A stretch of 5,856 bases of DNA. Source: Bacteroidota bacterium. Its GTDB lineage: Bacteria; Bacteroidota; Bacteroidia; Bacteroidales; VadinHA17. Of the stretch, positions 1 to 5,856 are shown in pieces. The notes beneath the pieces are model-generated. The model ran no database searches. It was not told the DNA's origin and worked only from the letters and a program-made list of their open reading frames with translations. Position 1 is the stretch's first letter. Every line of letters starts with the position of its first letter. Location of the stretch: contig JAUWMO010000222.1 of the NCBI GenBank assembly GCA_030613125.1, positions 1-5,856 on the forward strand. Direction: 5' to 3'. The position numbers were made by a program, and so were the translations under genes.

Positions 1-316
1 TTTTATGATGTACCGGAGAACTGGTTCTTGCATATATATCAAAAGCAATACCCAGTTTCTCAAATGAATCTTTATTAAGTTTGTGGAATTTGTCCACAAT
101 ATTCTGAGGGGCAACTCCTTCCTGACGGGCCTTAAGTGTTATAGGTATACCATGTTCGTCCGAGCCACAAATTGAAAGTACATCTTTCCCTTTAAGACGC
201 AGATACCTTGTGTAGATGTCAGACGGAATATAAACACCTGCCAGATGTCCAATGTGTAAAGGTCCGTTAGCATATGGCAATGCAGAAGTGATCAGGTATC
301 TTTTAAAATCCTTCAT
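1..316 (-). CDS. metG: Methionyl-tRNA synthetase, N-terminal fragment
   Basis: This is a class I aminoacyl-tRNA synthetase that charges tRNA-Met with methionine in the cytoplasm, using ATP. Only the first 105 codons are in the window; the gene runs off the left edge, so its C-terminal two thirds or more (KMSKS loop, anticodon-binding domain) cannot be checked. The visible part is the start of the Rossmann catalytic domain. The ATP-binding HIGH motif lies at residues 21-24, within PYANGPLHIGH (14-24). A CGSDEHGIPIT block follows at 50-60, in the SDEHG form rather than the E. coli DDAHG form. The ATG at 314-316 gives the normal short lead-in to the HIGH motif. No strong Shine-Dalgarno precedes it, as is usual in Bacteroidota. 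The gene diverges from yraN. A weak -7-like TATCTTTA on the minus strand (362-369) could belong to its promoter, but no -33 partner is visible. Confidence 0.96.
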   Translation of the reverse strand, partial: MKDFKRYLITSALPYANGPLHIGHLAGVYIPSDIYTRYLRLKGKDVLSICGSDEHGIPITLKARQEGVAPQNIVDKFHKLNKDSFEKLGIAFDIYARTSSPVHHK

Positions 317-498
317 GGTTCAATTTTTTTGCTGGTATGATTTGGTCGGTAAAAAGTCCGGTAAAGATAGTTAAGAAAAAGCAGGTTTGTTATTCGGGGT
401 TCGGTTTTTATTTTCAAGAAACGGTTGTAAAACAGTTGGTCGTGAGCCATTAACCCTGAAAGAAAACGTAAATGGTAAAGAATTTCAGAATATTTAGA

Positions 499-506
499 TA
501 AATTTG
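499..506 (+). promoter_or_regulatory. Candidate Bacteroidota -7 promoter element for the yraN cluster
   Basis: TAAATTTG matches the Bacteroidota housekeeping sigma -7 consensus TAnnTTTG exactly. It would place transcription initiation some 20-25 bases before the yraN start. No convincing TTTG-type -33 element is seen at the usual distance upstream, so this is a half-supported promoter. The rest of the 219-bp gap between metG and yraN is AT-rich and shows no RNA gene or strong hairpin. Confidence 0.4.
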
Positions 507-535
507 GAAGAAAACTGAAAATTATCCTGTTTAAA

Positions 536-898
536 ATGAAAAAGAAAAACAGACTTGGAGAGATTGGTGAAGACATTGCGGTCAGATATTTAGTGAGGAA
601 TAGGTACAAAATATTGAACAGGAACTGGAGATTTGATAAAAAGGAAATAGATATAGTTGCTGAAAAGGATAACAAGCTGATTATTGTGGAAGTGAAAGCA
701 CGGACCGATGCTGGTTTTGAGAAACCCGGAGACATAGTTAATAAGCGTAAAGAAAACTTCCTGGTTGAAGCTGCTGATGCCTTTATTAAAGAATTTGATA
801 TAGATATGGAAACCAGATTTGATGTTATTTTTGTTTTTTTTAGTGGTGGAAATCCTGCAATTGAGCATATTGAAAAAGCATTTTACCCTACATATTAA
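536..898 (+). CDS. yraN: YraN/UPF0102 family protein (predicted PD-(D/E)XK nuclease fold)
   Basis: This 120-residue protein has the usual length and order of the YraN (UPF0102) family. An N-terminal helix carries GEIGEDIAVRYL (8-19), followed by the ILNRNWR block (26-32). The restriction-endonuclease-like core then shows E37-I-D39 and E52-V-K54, the acidic and lysine positions of a PD-(D/E)XK metal site. KEID replaces the commoner GEID. Family members are cytoplasmic and are predicted to act on nucleic acid by fold, but their biochemical role is not well settled. The ATG at 536 is the first in frame and gives the family N-terminus; it has no clear Shine-Dalgarno. It is the first gene of the plus-strand cluster, 59 bp before the YjbR-like gene. 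The family assignment is strong; nuclease activity is inferred. Confidence 0.92.
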   Translation: MKKKNRLGEIGEDIAVRYLVRNRYKILNRNWRFDKKEIDIVAEKDNKLIIVEVKARTDAGFEKPGDIVNKRKENFLVEAADAFIKEFDIDMETRFDVIFVFFSGGNPAIEHIEKAFYPTY

Positions 899-957
899 GG
901 AAAGGAAAAATGACTGAAATGCACCAAATTAACTAAATAGAAAAATTTGAATTAATT

Positions 958-1311
958 ATGAATATCGAGTCTGTACGTGAATATTGTTTGAACATGAAGG
1001 GTGTTACTGAAAGTTTCCCTTTTGATGAAACAACTCTGGTATTTAAAGTAATTGGAAAAATATTTGCTCTGGTTAACCTTGACGGGGATCCTTCAATAAA
1101 CCTGAAATGTGATCCTGAAAAAGCTGTTTTGTTGAGAGAACAATACGAATCAGTAATTCCGGGATATCATATGAATAAGAAACATTGGAATACAATACGC
1201 ATTGATAGTATGTTGCCAGAACATCTGATAAAGGAATGGATTGATGATTCATACAGGCTGGTAGTGTTAAAAATGTCCAAAACTGGCCGGAAAAAACTGG
1301 GTATGGATTGA
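958..1311 (+). CDS. MmcQ/YjbR family protein
   Basis: This 117-residue protein fits the single-domain MmcQ/YjbR (COG2315) family in length and motifs. These are CLNMKGVTESFPFDETTLVFKV (residues 10-31, cysteine at 10), GKIFALV (33-39), INLKCDP (47-53) and the signature GYHMNKKHWNT (69-79). The domain resembles the CyaY-like alpha/beta fold and is often annotated as DNA-binding, but the biological role is not established. It is probably cytoplasmic, with no signal peptide or membrane segment. The ATG at 958 gives the standard N-terminus ending shortly before the first cysteine motif. It lies 59 bp after yraN and 39 bp before the DUF502 start, in the same direction, so co-transcription is likely. 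Function cannot be inferred from these neighbours. Confidence 0.92.
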   Translation: MNIESVREYCLNMKGVTESFPFDETTLVFKVIGKIFALVNLDGDPSINLKCDPEKAVLLREQYESVIPGYHMNKKHWNTIRIDSMLPEHLIKEWIDDSYRLVVLKMSKTGRKKLGMD

Positions 1312-1350
1312 CAGGATGTGAATATTCATTATCAATTTAAAATTTCAAAA

Positions 1351-1938
1351 ATGAAAAAGATCAGAAATTATTTCTTTCAGGGATTGCTCTTTATTGCTCC
1401 CGTAGGATTGACTGTGTATATCATTTACCTGATTTTTGATGTTACACACAAAATGCTACAGAACCAGATCAGGCCTTTACTACCTTTTGATATTCCTTTT
1501 TTGAATATTTTAATTCTGATTACAATTTTCATTATTGTAACAATGACAGGACTTTTAGGTCAAACATTTATTTTTAAACCGGTACAGAATGTAGTTATCA
1601 GAGCTTTTGAAAAAGTTCCGGTCATTAAATTTATATACTCTTCATTAAAGGATATCATGTCGGCTTTTGTTGGTAAGGAAAAAAAGTTTAACCGGCCTGT
1701 CCTTGTGAAGGTGAACCATATTACTAACCTTGAAAAACTTGGATTTATAACTCAGGAAGATCTTAGTAATATGGGTATTGGGAACAAAAAAGTTGCTGTT
1801 TATTTTCCACATTCATATAACTTTTCAGGAGAAATGTTTATTGTTCCTTCTGATCAGGTTACACCGCTTGATATTCCTGCTGCCGAAGCTATGAAATTTA
1901 TTGTGTCAGGCGGGGTAATACAAATTGAAACTAATTGA
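1351..1938 (+). CDS. DUF502 family inner-membrane protein
   Basis: This 195-residue protein belongs to the DUF502 (COG2928) family of predicted inner-membrane proteins of unknown function. Two hydrophobic segments lie at about 8-30 and 49-70. They are followed by the family block PVIKFIYSSLKD (90-101) and a soluble beta-rich domain. That domain has GFIT (131-134), VAVYFPHSYNFSGEMFIVP (148-166) and a terminal IVSGGVI (184-190), the family's 'SGG' ending. The frame is open from a GTG at 1318, which would add 11 residues. I chose the ATG at 1351 because MKKIRNYFFQGLL matches the usual family start, a basic stretch running straight into the first helix. It sits 39 bp after the YjbR-like gene and 24 bp before the peptidase gene. 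The domain assignment is firm; the function is unknown. Confidence 0.92.
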   Translation: MKKIRNYFFQGLLFIAPVGLTVYIIYLIFDVTHKMLQNQIRPLLPFDIPFLNILILITIFIIVTMTGLLGQTFIFKPVQNVVIRAFEKVPVIKFIYSSLKDIMSAFVGKEKKFNRPVLVKVNHITNLEKLGFITQEDLSNMGIGNKKVAVYFPHSYNFSGEMFIVPSDQVTPLDIPAAEAMKFIVSGGVIQIETN

Positions 1939-1962
1939 ATATTAAATAATAAAAACTACAAA

Positions 1963-3120
1963 ATGAATAGTTCAGCTTTTAATAAATCTTTGTTGTGGGC
2001 AGTTTTTGCTGTGACAATAACCTTAAATCTGGTAGCACAGGATTTTGACACTCTGCCATTGCCATTTAAAACCATTAATATTATTAATACCTCTCCGGTT
2101 AAAAGCCAGTCACGTACAGGAACCTGTTGGGCTTTTGCGACTACTTCATTTATTGAAACAGAGCTCCTGAAGATGGGAAAAGGTGAATATGATCTGTCTG
2201 AGATGTATACTGTAAAATATGCCTATATGGATAAGGGCGATCTCTATGTCCGGTTTCACGGAATGGCAAACTTTGGGCCCGGTGGTCAAGCGCACGATGT
2301 AATGAACCAGGTTAGAAAATATGGTTTTGTTCCCGAGGAATTCTATCATGGGATTCAATATGGTGAAGAAAAACATAACCATAGTGAATTAAATACAGTA
2401 TTAAACAATTTTCTTGACGGAGTGATCAAGGCAAGACAAATAACACCGGTATGGAAAAATGCTTTTGCCGGAATTTTAGATACGTACCTTGGTAAAGTGC
2501 CTGAATTTTTCGCTTTTGAAGATAAAAATTTAACTCCAAAAGAGTTCACAGCCCACCTGGGATTCAATCCGGATGATTACGTTGAACTTACTTCTTATAT
2601 GCACCATCCGTATTATGAGAAATTTATCCTTGAAGTACCTGATAACTGGTCAAATGATCTTTATTATAACCTGCCGGTTGATGACCTGATGGATGTGGTC
2701 GTTTATGCATTAAAAAATGATTATTCGTTAGTATGGGATGGTGATATGAGCGATAGAGGGTTTTCCCATAAAAAAGGATTGGCTGTGGTTCCTGAAAGAG
2801 ACTGGGATGATATGTCTGATGAAGAGAAAGAACAAACTTTTATGCAGCCAATCTCCGAAAAAAACATATCACAGATGATGAGGCAGAATTTGTTTGATAA
2901 TTTTAAAATAACTGACGATCATCTCATGCATCTTACCGGTCTGGTAGAGGATGAAAACGGAACATATTTTTATCTTACAAAGAATTCATGGGGAGAAGAG
3001 AGTAATGATTTCGGAGGGTTCTTGTTTATATCAGACTCTTATATACGTTTACATACCATAGCAATTATGGTACATAAAAAGGCCATACCGGAAAAAATTG
3101 CCAAAAAAATCGGATTATAA
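1963..3120 (+). CDS. Exported C1B-type cysteine peptidase (bleomycin hydrolase/PepC-like, short form)
   Basis: This 385-residue papain-superfamily peptidase resembles the bleomycin hydrolase/aminopeptidase C group. The catalytic residues are all visible: oxyanion Gln49 and nucleophile Cys55 in KSQSRTGTCWAF, His320 in DDHLMHLTGL, and Asn341 in KNSWG. Further family signatures are YDLSEM (76-81) and the following VRFHG and GPGGQAHDV stretches. Residues 8-25 form a hydrophobic signal peptide after a lysine, with probable cleavage near A25-Q26. There is no lipobox, so the protein is likely periplasmic or secreted, unlike classic cytoplasmic PepC. The protein is shorter than PepC/BLH (about 430-455 residues). 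The catalytic Cys is only about 30 residues into the mature chain, and the C-terminus stops soon after HKKAIPEK, without the active-site tail of PepC. It is the last gene of the plus cluster, 24 bp after DUF502. The substrate is unknown; it cleaves peptides by inference. Confidence 0.9.
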   Translation: MNSSAFNKSLLWAVFAVTITLNLVAQDFDTLPLPFKTINIINTSPVKSQSRTGTCWAFATTSFIETELLKMGKGEYDLSEMYTVKYAYMDKGDLYVRFHGMANFGPGGQAHDVMNQVRKYGFVPEEFYHGIQYGEEKHNHSELNTVLNNFLDGVIKARQITPVWKNAFAGILDTYLGKVPEFFAFEDKNLTPKEFTAHLGFNPDDYVELTSYMHHPYYEKFILEVPDNWSNDLYYNLPVDDLMDVVVYALKNDYSLVWDGDMSDRGFSHKKGLAVVPERDWDDMSDEEKEQTFMQPISEKNISQMMRQNLFDNFKITDDHLMHLTGLVEDENGTYFYLTKNSWGEESNDFGGFLFISDSYIRLHTIAIMVHKKAIPEKIAKKIGL

Positions 3121-3159
3121 TTGATAACTTTGGATAAGACCAGATTGGATCGAATGGAA

Positions 3160-4149
3160 TTAATCTATCATAAGATTACATCCCCTTATATCGCTCTGGT
3201 CAAACCTGCCGAGGACTTCAAAATTATTCTCATTTGTGAGCTTCCCAATATCCTGGGTTTCAATGAATGAGCACGAGTTGAGATTGGCAAGATCAATAAT
3301 ATTTAATCCGCCGGAACGTCCTTTTTCAACATAACGGAACGGATCGTACAGATCCCTGATCAAAATTTTCATCCATGGGGGTGTTTGAAATATACCGTTT
3401 CCTTTTGAATATGCCTGGGATAACAGTTCTGTCATACCGTACTCTGAATGAATAACAGTCAAATTTAACTTTTTAGAAAGAATCTGATGCAATTCTTTTC
3501 GGATGATCTCCTTTCTCCGTCCTTTCATTCCACCGGTTTCCATAACAACAGATTCGCTAAGATCCGGTGATATCTTCTCAGCAAGGTTTAACAGTGCAAA
3601 ACTAACGCCAAATAGTATAATTGTCCTGTCATTTCTTTTCTTAAGATAATGCAGTTTTTCGAGAAGTTTATTATAATCGTCAGGATAGAAACCGCTGTAT
3701 GGACTGTTTGTTTCTTTGACCAACCTGTCAACCATGTAAATCAGGGATGATCCTTCTCTTTCAAGATATGAGGGAAGCAAAGCCAGTAAATAGTATTTCA
3801 TGGGATCACCATAAAAAATTTGAAAGGCAGATAAAAAACTTTCCTCATAAAGAGATAAATCGGTAACATAATGTTTACTTGTTTCAGGTCCGGTGGTCCC
3901 GCTGCTGGTAAACACTGTTTCAGATGTTTTATTCCCTGTAATTATTTTTCGCGATTTAAAAAACTGAATCGGCAGAAAAGGGATTTCTTCGATTGTACGT
4001 ATGTCTGATGGAACAATATTTAACCGCATCAGATATTCTTTGTAGGTAGAATTGTTTTTTGACTGGAATCGAAAAATGTCAAGAGCCAGAGAGAAAAAAT
4101 CCTTTTCATTTCTGATCCTGAATATTATTGATTTTAATGAATTTTCCAT
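3160..4149 (-). CDS. LuxE-family acyl-protein synthetase / acyl-activating enzyme
   Basis: This 329-residue protein belongs to the LuxE (acyl-protein synthetase) branch of the adenylate-forming superfamily. These enzymes activate a carboxylic acid with ATP; in luminous bacteria LuxE then transfers the acyl group onto its own C-terminal cysteine. Visible landmarks are PFLPIQFFKS (57-66), the phosphate-binding FTSSGTTG (80-87), LPSYLEREGSSL (125-136), ETGGMKGRR (204-212), HSEYGMTELLSQAYS (234-248, adenine/AMP-site type), ETQDIG (297-302) and GRFDQSDIRGC (314-324). Cys324 near the end may correspond to the acylated LuxE cysteine (inference). There is no signal peptide, so it is cytoplasmic. A TAA stop lies directly in frame before the ATG, which fixes the start. 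No luxC, luxD or luciferase gene is in view, so light production is not implied. It converges on the peptidase gene across 39 bp with no obvious terminator hairpin. The acyl substrate is unknown. Confidence 0.9.
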   Translation of the reverse strand: MENSLKSIIFRIRNEKDFFSLALDIFRFQSKNNSTYKEYLMRLNIVPSDIRTIEEIPFLPIQFFKSRKIITGNKTSETVFTSSGTTGPETSKHYVTDLSLYEESFLSAFQIFYGDPMKYYLLALLPSYLEREGSSLIYMVDRLVKETNSPYSGFYPDDYNKLLEKLHYLKKRNDRTIILFGVSFALLNLAEKISPDLSESVVMETGGMKGRRKEIIRKELHQILSKKLNLTVIHSEYGMTELLSQAYSKGNGIFQTPPWMKILIRDLYDPFRYVEKGRSGGLNIIDLANLNSCSFIETQDIGKLTNENNFEVLGRFDQSDIRGCNLMID

Positions 4150-4230
4150 TTACAGGAAATTGTATGAATATTATCATTCCTAAAAATACGAAAACTGCAG
4201 GTACTATACCAGGCACCTTTTGTCTGAGAT

Positions 4231-4264
4231 AATACGTATTATAATATGTATTATAATACGTATT
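4231..4264. repeat. Perfect 16-bp inverted repeat with 2-nt centre
   Basis: The left arm AATACGTATTATAATA (4231-4246) and right arm TATTATAATACGTATT (4249-4264) are exact reverse complements around TG (4247-4248). The pairing stops at 4230/4265. The sequence is almost wholly A/T, with only the two ACGT cores and the central G. It is not a standard intrinsic terminator, having neither a GC stem nor a tidy U-tract. It lies in the 215-bp gap between the lipoprotein and the LuxE-like gene, so it would be transcribed if these two are co-transcribed. A protein-binding operator, a cruciform-prone site or a by-product of the tandem repeat are all possible. Confidence 0.85.
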
Positions 4265-4281
4265 TAAATACGTAGATAAAT
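4234..4281. repeat. 12-bp tandem repeat, four copies
   Basis: Four contiguous 12-bp units start at 4234, 4246, 4258 and 4270. The first is acgtattataat. The second differs at one base (atgt). The third, acgtatttaaat, and the fourth, acgtagataaat, are more diverged in their second half. Degenerate TA-rich sequence continues to about 4295. The units are locally self-complementary (TACGTA, ATTATAAT), which is why the first two and a half also form the long inverted repeat. Read on the minus strand, the array keeps one frame open as an (NTYY)-like repeat, because 12 is a multiple of three. Confidence 0.8.
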
Positions 4282-4364
4282 ATATATAATATACTGACAG
4301 GCAGAAAAGTATAAAGGATGCTATGAATAATATATTACATTTATATCGCAAGCATTTCCAGGAA

Positions 4365-4910
4365 TTATTCCGTGAATGTTTTTGAACCATCAGGCTGGTA
4401 AACCCATTTGAAAGTGACTTCAGCAAATGGTTCCGTATCTTTTAAATATGCCTGTACATCAAGTATTAATATTTTAGCATATTTCTCATTTCTCGTTTTG
4501 AATACCCATACCTGATTTTTTAAAACCGGTTTTGCCAGAAAAATAAAAGAGTTGACATCTACCTGTTTATAATCATTAAAAAAATTGAGAGCAGCATCAG
4601 ATGTAGAAAACTCACCAACAAGTGCAAATGATTTGTTAATATTCTGACTGTCAAAATATGCTCCGGTGACATTACCCTGGGCATCTGATGAGGGGAGGGC
4701 AAAAATGTCGGGTATATTTTGGCTGGTAGCAGGATTATAAAGTACTACTGACCCTGATTCAAATGAAAAACCCGGGATTGAATAAGTGGAGCCCTCGAGT
4801 ACTTTTTCTGAATTCAGGGTATCTTCACCTGATGTCTTAATTTTGTTCTTTTTATCGCAGGAGCTAAATAAAACTGTAAGGAGAAGAACCAAATTAACTG
4901 TTTTTCTCAT
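4365..4910 (-). CDS. Uncharacterised lipoprotein
   Basis: This 181-residue protein has a lipoprotein signal peptide. A basic start (R2, K3) is followed by a hydrophobic stretch (5-15) and the lipobox FSSC, with lipidated Cys18 followed by DKKNKIK. It is therefore expected to be anchored to a membrane on its periplasmic or outer face. I do not recognise a named family. The mature part is polar and beta-rich, with SIPGFSFESGSVV (43-55) and a C-terminal block running from VWVFKTRNEKYAKILI to FKWVYQPDGS. The latter resembles strand pairs ('kTrdGkYAKi...F.Y.YQpdGs') seen in some Bacteroidota surface lipoproteins such as the HmuY-like group; that similarity is a guess. It lies 164 bp after pgk and 215 bp before the LuxE-like gene on the same strand. 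No clear TAnnTTTG promoter is visible before it. Confidence 0.82.
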   Translation of the reverse strand: MRKTVNLVLLLTVLFSSCDKKNKIKTSGEDTLNSEKVLEGSTYSIPGFSFESGSVVLYNPATSQNIPDIFALPSSDAQGNVTGAYFDSQNINKSFALVGEFSTSDAALNFFNDYKQVDVNSFIFLAKPVLKNQVWVFKTRNEKYAKILILDVQAYLKDTEPFAEVTFKWVYQPDGSKTFTE

Positions 4911-5074
4911 TATTATATTTTTTAGTTATTGTTTAAACGTTCAAGGTAATTTAAATAGTATATTTTAATTAACATGGTTTTAAATTGTTTTTTTCTTTCT
5001 GCCTGAAAATACTGTTCAGGTTCATTTCTCCCTCAAGCTCTTCCTGACATCAATAATTCACAAATAATTCAGGT

Positions 5075-5856
5075 TTAATCTCTTATTGCCTTTAGCCCGG
5101 GTAATTCTTTACCTTCAATATATTCTAACATTGCACCACCTCCTGTAGAAACATAACTAACCTTATCTTTAAGCTGATACTTATTGATAGCTGCAACTGA
5201 ATCACCGCCACCAATCAAACTAAAGGCACCTTTCATCGTGGCTTCTGCAATAGTATTTGCTATGCTCTTTGTACCGTTTTGAAATGCGCTCATTTCAAAA
5301 ACTCCCATGGGTCCGTTCCATAGAATAGTTTTAGAGTTCTTAATGACTTCTGAAAAAGTATCAATGGATTCCGGTCCGATATCCAGCCCCATCCAGCCTT
5401 CAGGGATGTTATCTGTAGAAGTTGTTTGAGTATTGGCCTCATTATCAAACTTATCGGCAATTATATTATCGGCTGGAAGGTATATTTTCACATTTTTCAG
5501 TTTTGCCTTATTAAGTATACTCATTGCCAGATCCAGCTTATCTTCCTCAACAATAGAGGTCCCAATATTACCACCCTGAGCCTTAATAAAAGTATAGATC
5601 ATGCCTCCTCCAATGATCAGATTGTCAACTTTGTTTAAAAGATTCTCAATTATGAGGATCTTATCAGAAACTTTAGCTCCTCCCATAATGGCAGTAAAAG
5701 GCTTTTCCGAATTATGCAACATCTTGTCCATATTCTTTAATTCTTTCCCGATAAGGTACCCAAATGCTTTGTTTTCCGGAAAGAATTTAGCGATTATGGT
5801 AGTGGAAGCATGAGCCCGGTGTGCAGTGCCAAAAGCATCATTTATATATATGTCAG
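5075..5856 (-). CDS. pgk: Phosphoglycerate kinase, C-terminal part
   Basis: This is the glycolytic and gluconeogenic enzyme that interconverts 1,3-bisphosphoglycerate plus ADP with 3-phosphoglycerate plus ATP in the cytoplasm. The window holds the last 259 residues; the start lies beyond the right edge, so roughly 140-150 N-terminal residues are missing. The coding frame continues upstream of the internal ATG at 5731, reading DIYINDAFGTAHRAHAS at the edge, a conserved N-domain block. Then come GGAKVSDK (fragment residues 58-65) and GGGMIYTF (82-89), followed by GWMGLDIGPES (153-163) and ILWNGPMGVFE (177-187). IGGGDSVAA (214-222) and STGGGAMLEY (236-245) form part of the nucleotide site. The C-terminus at KAIRD is normal, with no sign of damage. 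A lipoprotein gene follows after 164 bp; no convincing intrinsic terminator is visible between them. Confidence 0.97.
   Translation of the reverse strand, partial: DIYINDAFGTAHRAHASTTIIAKFFPENKAFGYLIGKELKNMDKMLHNSEKPFTAIMGGAKVSDKILIIENLLNKVDNLIIGGGMIYTFIKAQGGNIGTSIVEEDKLDLAMSILNKAKLKNVKIYLPADNIIADKFDNEANTQTTSTDNIPEGWMGLDIGPESIDTFSEVIKNSKTILWNGPMGVFEMSAFQNGTKSIANTIAEATMKGAFSLIGGGDSVAAINKYQLKDKVSYVSTGGGAMLEYIEGKELPGLKAIRD

Noticed and set aside
313..735. 140-codon open frame on the minus strand ending in an ATGA overlap with the metG start
   Set aside because: It lies largely antisense to the well-supported yraN gene, shows no recognisable domain, and its hydrophobic, Phe/Ser-rich composition is what an AT-rich antisense frame gives.
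590..868. 92-codon minus-strand frame inside yraN
   Set aside because: It is wholly antisense to yraN, with no motif and no independent support.
1318..1350. Upstream GTG start for the DUF502 protein, adding 11 residues
   Set aside because: The added residues do not fit the usual family N-terminus, whereas the ATG at 1351 gives a standard basic start into the first membrane helix.
2146..2567. Two overlapping minus-strand frames (78 and 70 codons) inside the peptidase gene
   Set aside because: Both are antisense to a gene with intact catalytic motifs and have no recognisable content.
3121..3159. Bidirectional terminator between the convergent peptidase and LuxE-like genes
   Set aside because: Only 39 bp are available and no stem longer than about 3 bp with a flanking T run is visible.
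4786..4968. 60-codon plus-strand frame across the lipoprotein start
   Set aside because: It is antisense to the lipoprotein signal peptide region; its apparent hydrophobic segment is in low-complexity AT-rich sequence.
5002..5020. Hairpin CCTGAA / TTCAGG with a 7-nt loop, as a pgk terminator
   Set aside because: The stem is only 6 bp, and on the minus strand it is followed by an A-rich tract rather than a T run, so it does not fit an intrinsic terminator.
5426..5813. Two plus-strand frames of 70 codons each opposite pgk
   Set aside because: They are shadows of the conserved pgk coding sequence.

Overview
The window looks like a core-genome segment from an AT-rich member of the Bacteroidota (Bacteroidetes). 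The evidence is the MetG and Pgk sequence style, a TAnnTTTG-type -7 element before yraN, the lack of strong Shine-Dalgarno sequences before most starts, a LuxE-like acyl-protein synthetase of the kind common in this phylum, and an exported short C1B (bleomycin hydrolase-like) peptidase. I cannot place it to genus. I see no mobile element, CRISPR array, rRNA or tRNA.

Layout. The left edge (minus strand) holds the N-terminal third or less of methionyl-tRNA synthetase, metG. It diverges across a 219-bp gap from a plus-strand cluster of four tightly spaced genes: yraN (UPF0102, nuclease-fold protein), a MmcQ/YjbR-family protein, a DUF502 two-helix membrane protein, and an exported C1 cysteine peptidase. 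The intergenic gaps are 59, 39 and 24 bp, so they probably form one transcription unit. The cluster converges, across only 39 bp, on a minus-strand series. Read in the direction of transcription this is pgk (right edge, C-terminal part), a 164-bp gap, an uncharacterised lipoprotein, a 215-bp gap, and a LuxE-family acyl-protein synthetase.

How the genes relate. metG and pgk are housekeeping genes (translation, glycolysis) cut by the window edges. The plus cluster joins conserved genes of poorly defined role and does not reveal a pathway. The lipoprotein and LuxE-like genes may be co-transcribed but have no obvious shared pathway.

The least ordinary DNA is in the gap between the lipoprotein and the LuxE-like gene. 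There is a perfect 16-bp inverted repeat with a 2-nt centre, built from 12-bp tandem repeats of almost pure A/T with ACGT cores. One minus-strand frame stays open across the whole gap and would encode two hydrophobic segments. I see no clear new multi-gene system. The more interesting items are this repeat, the tail-less exported peptidase, and the stand-alone LuxE-like enzyme.
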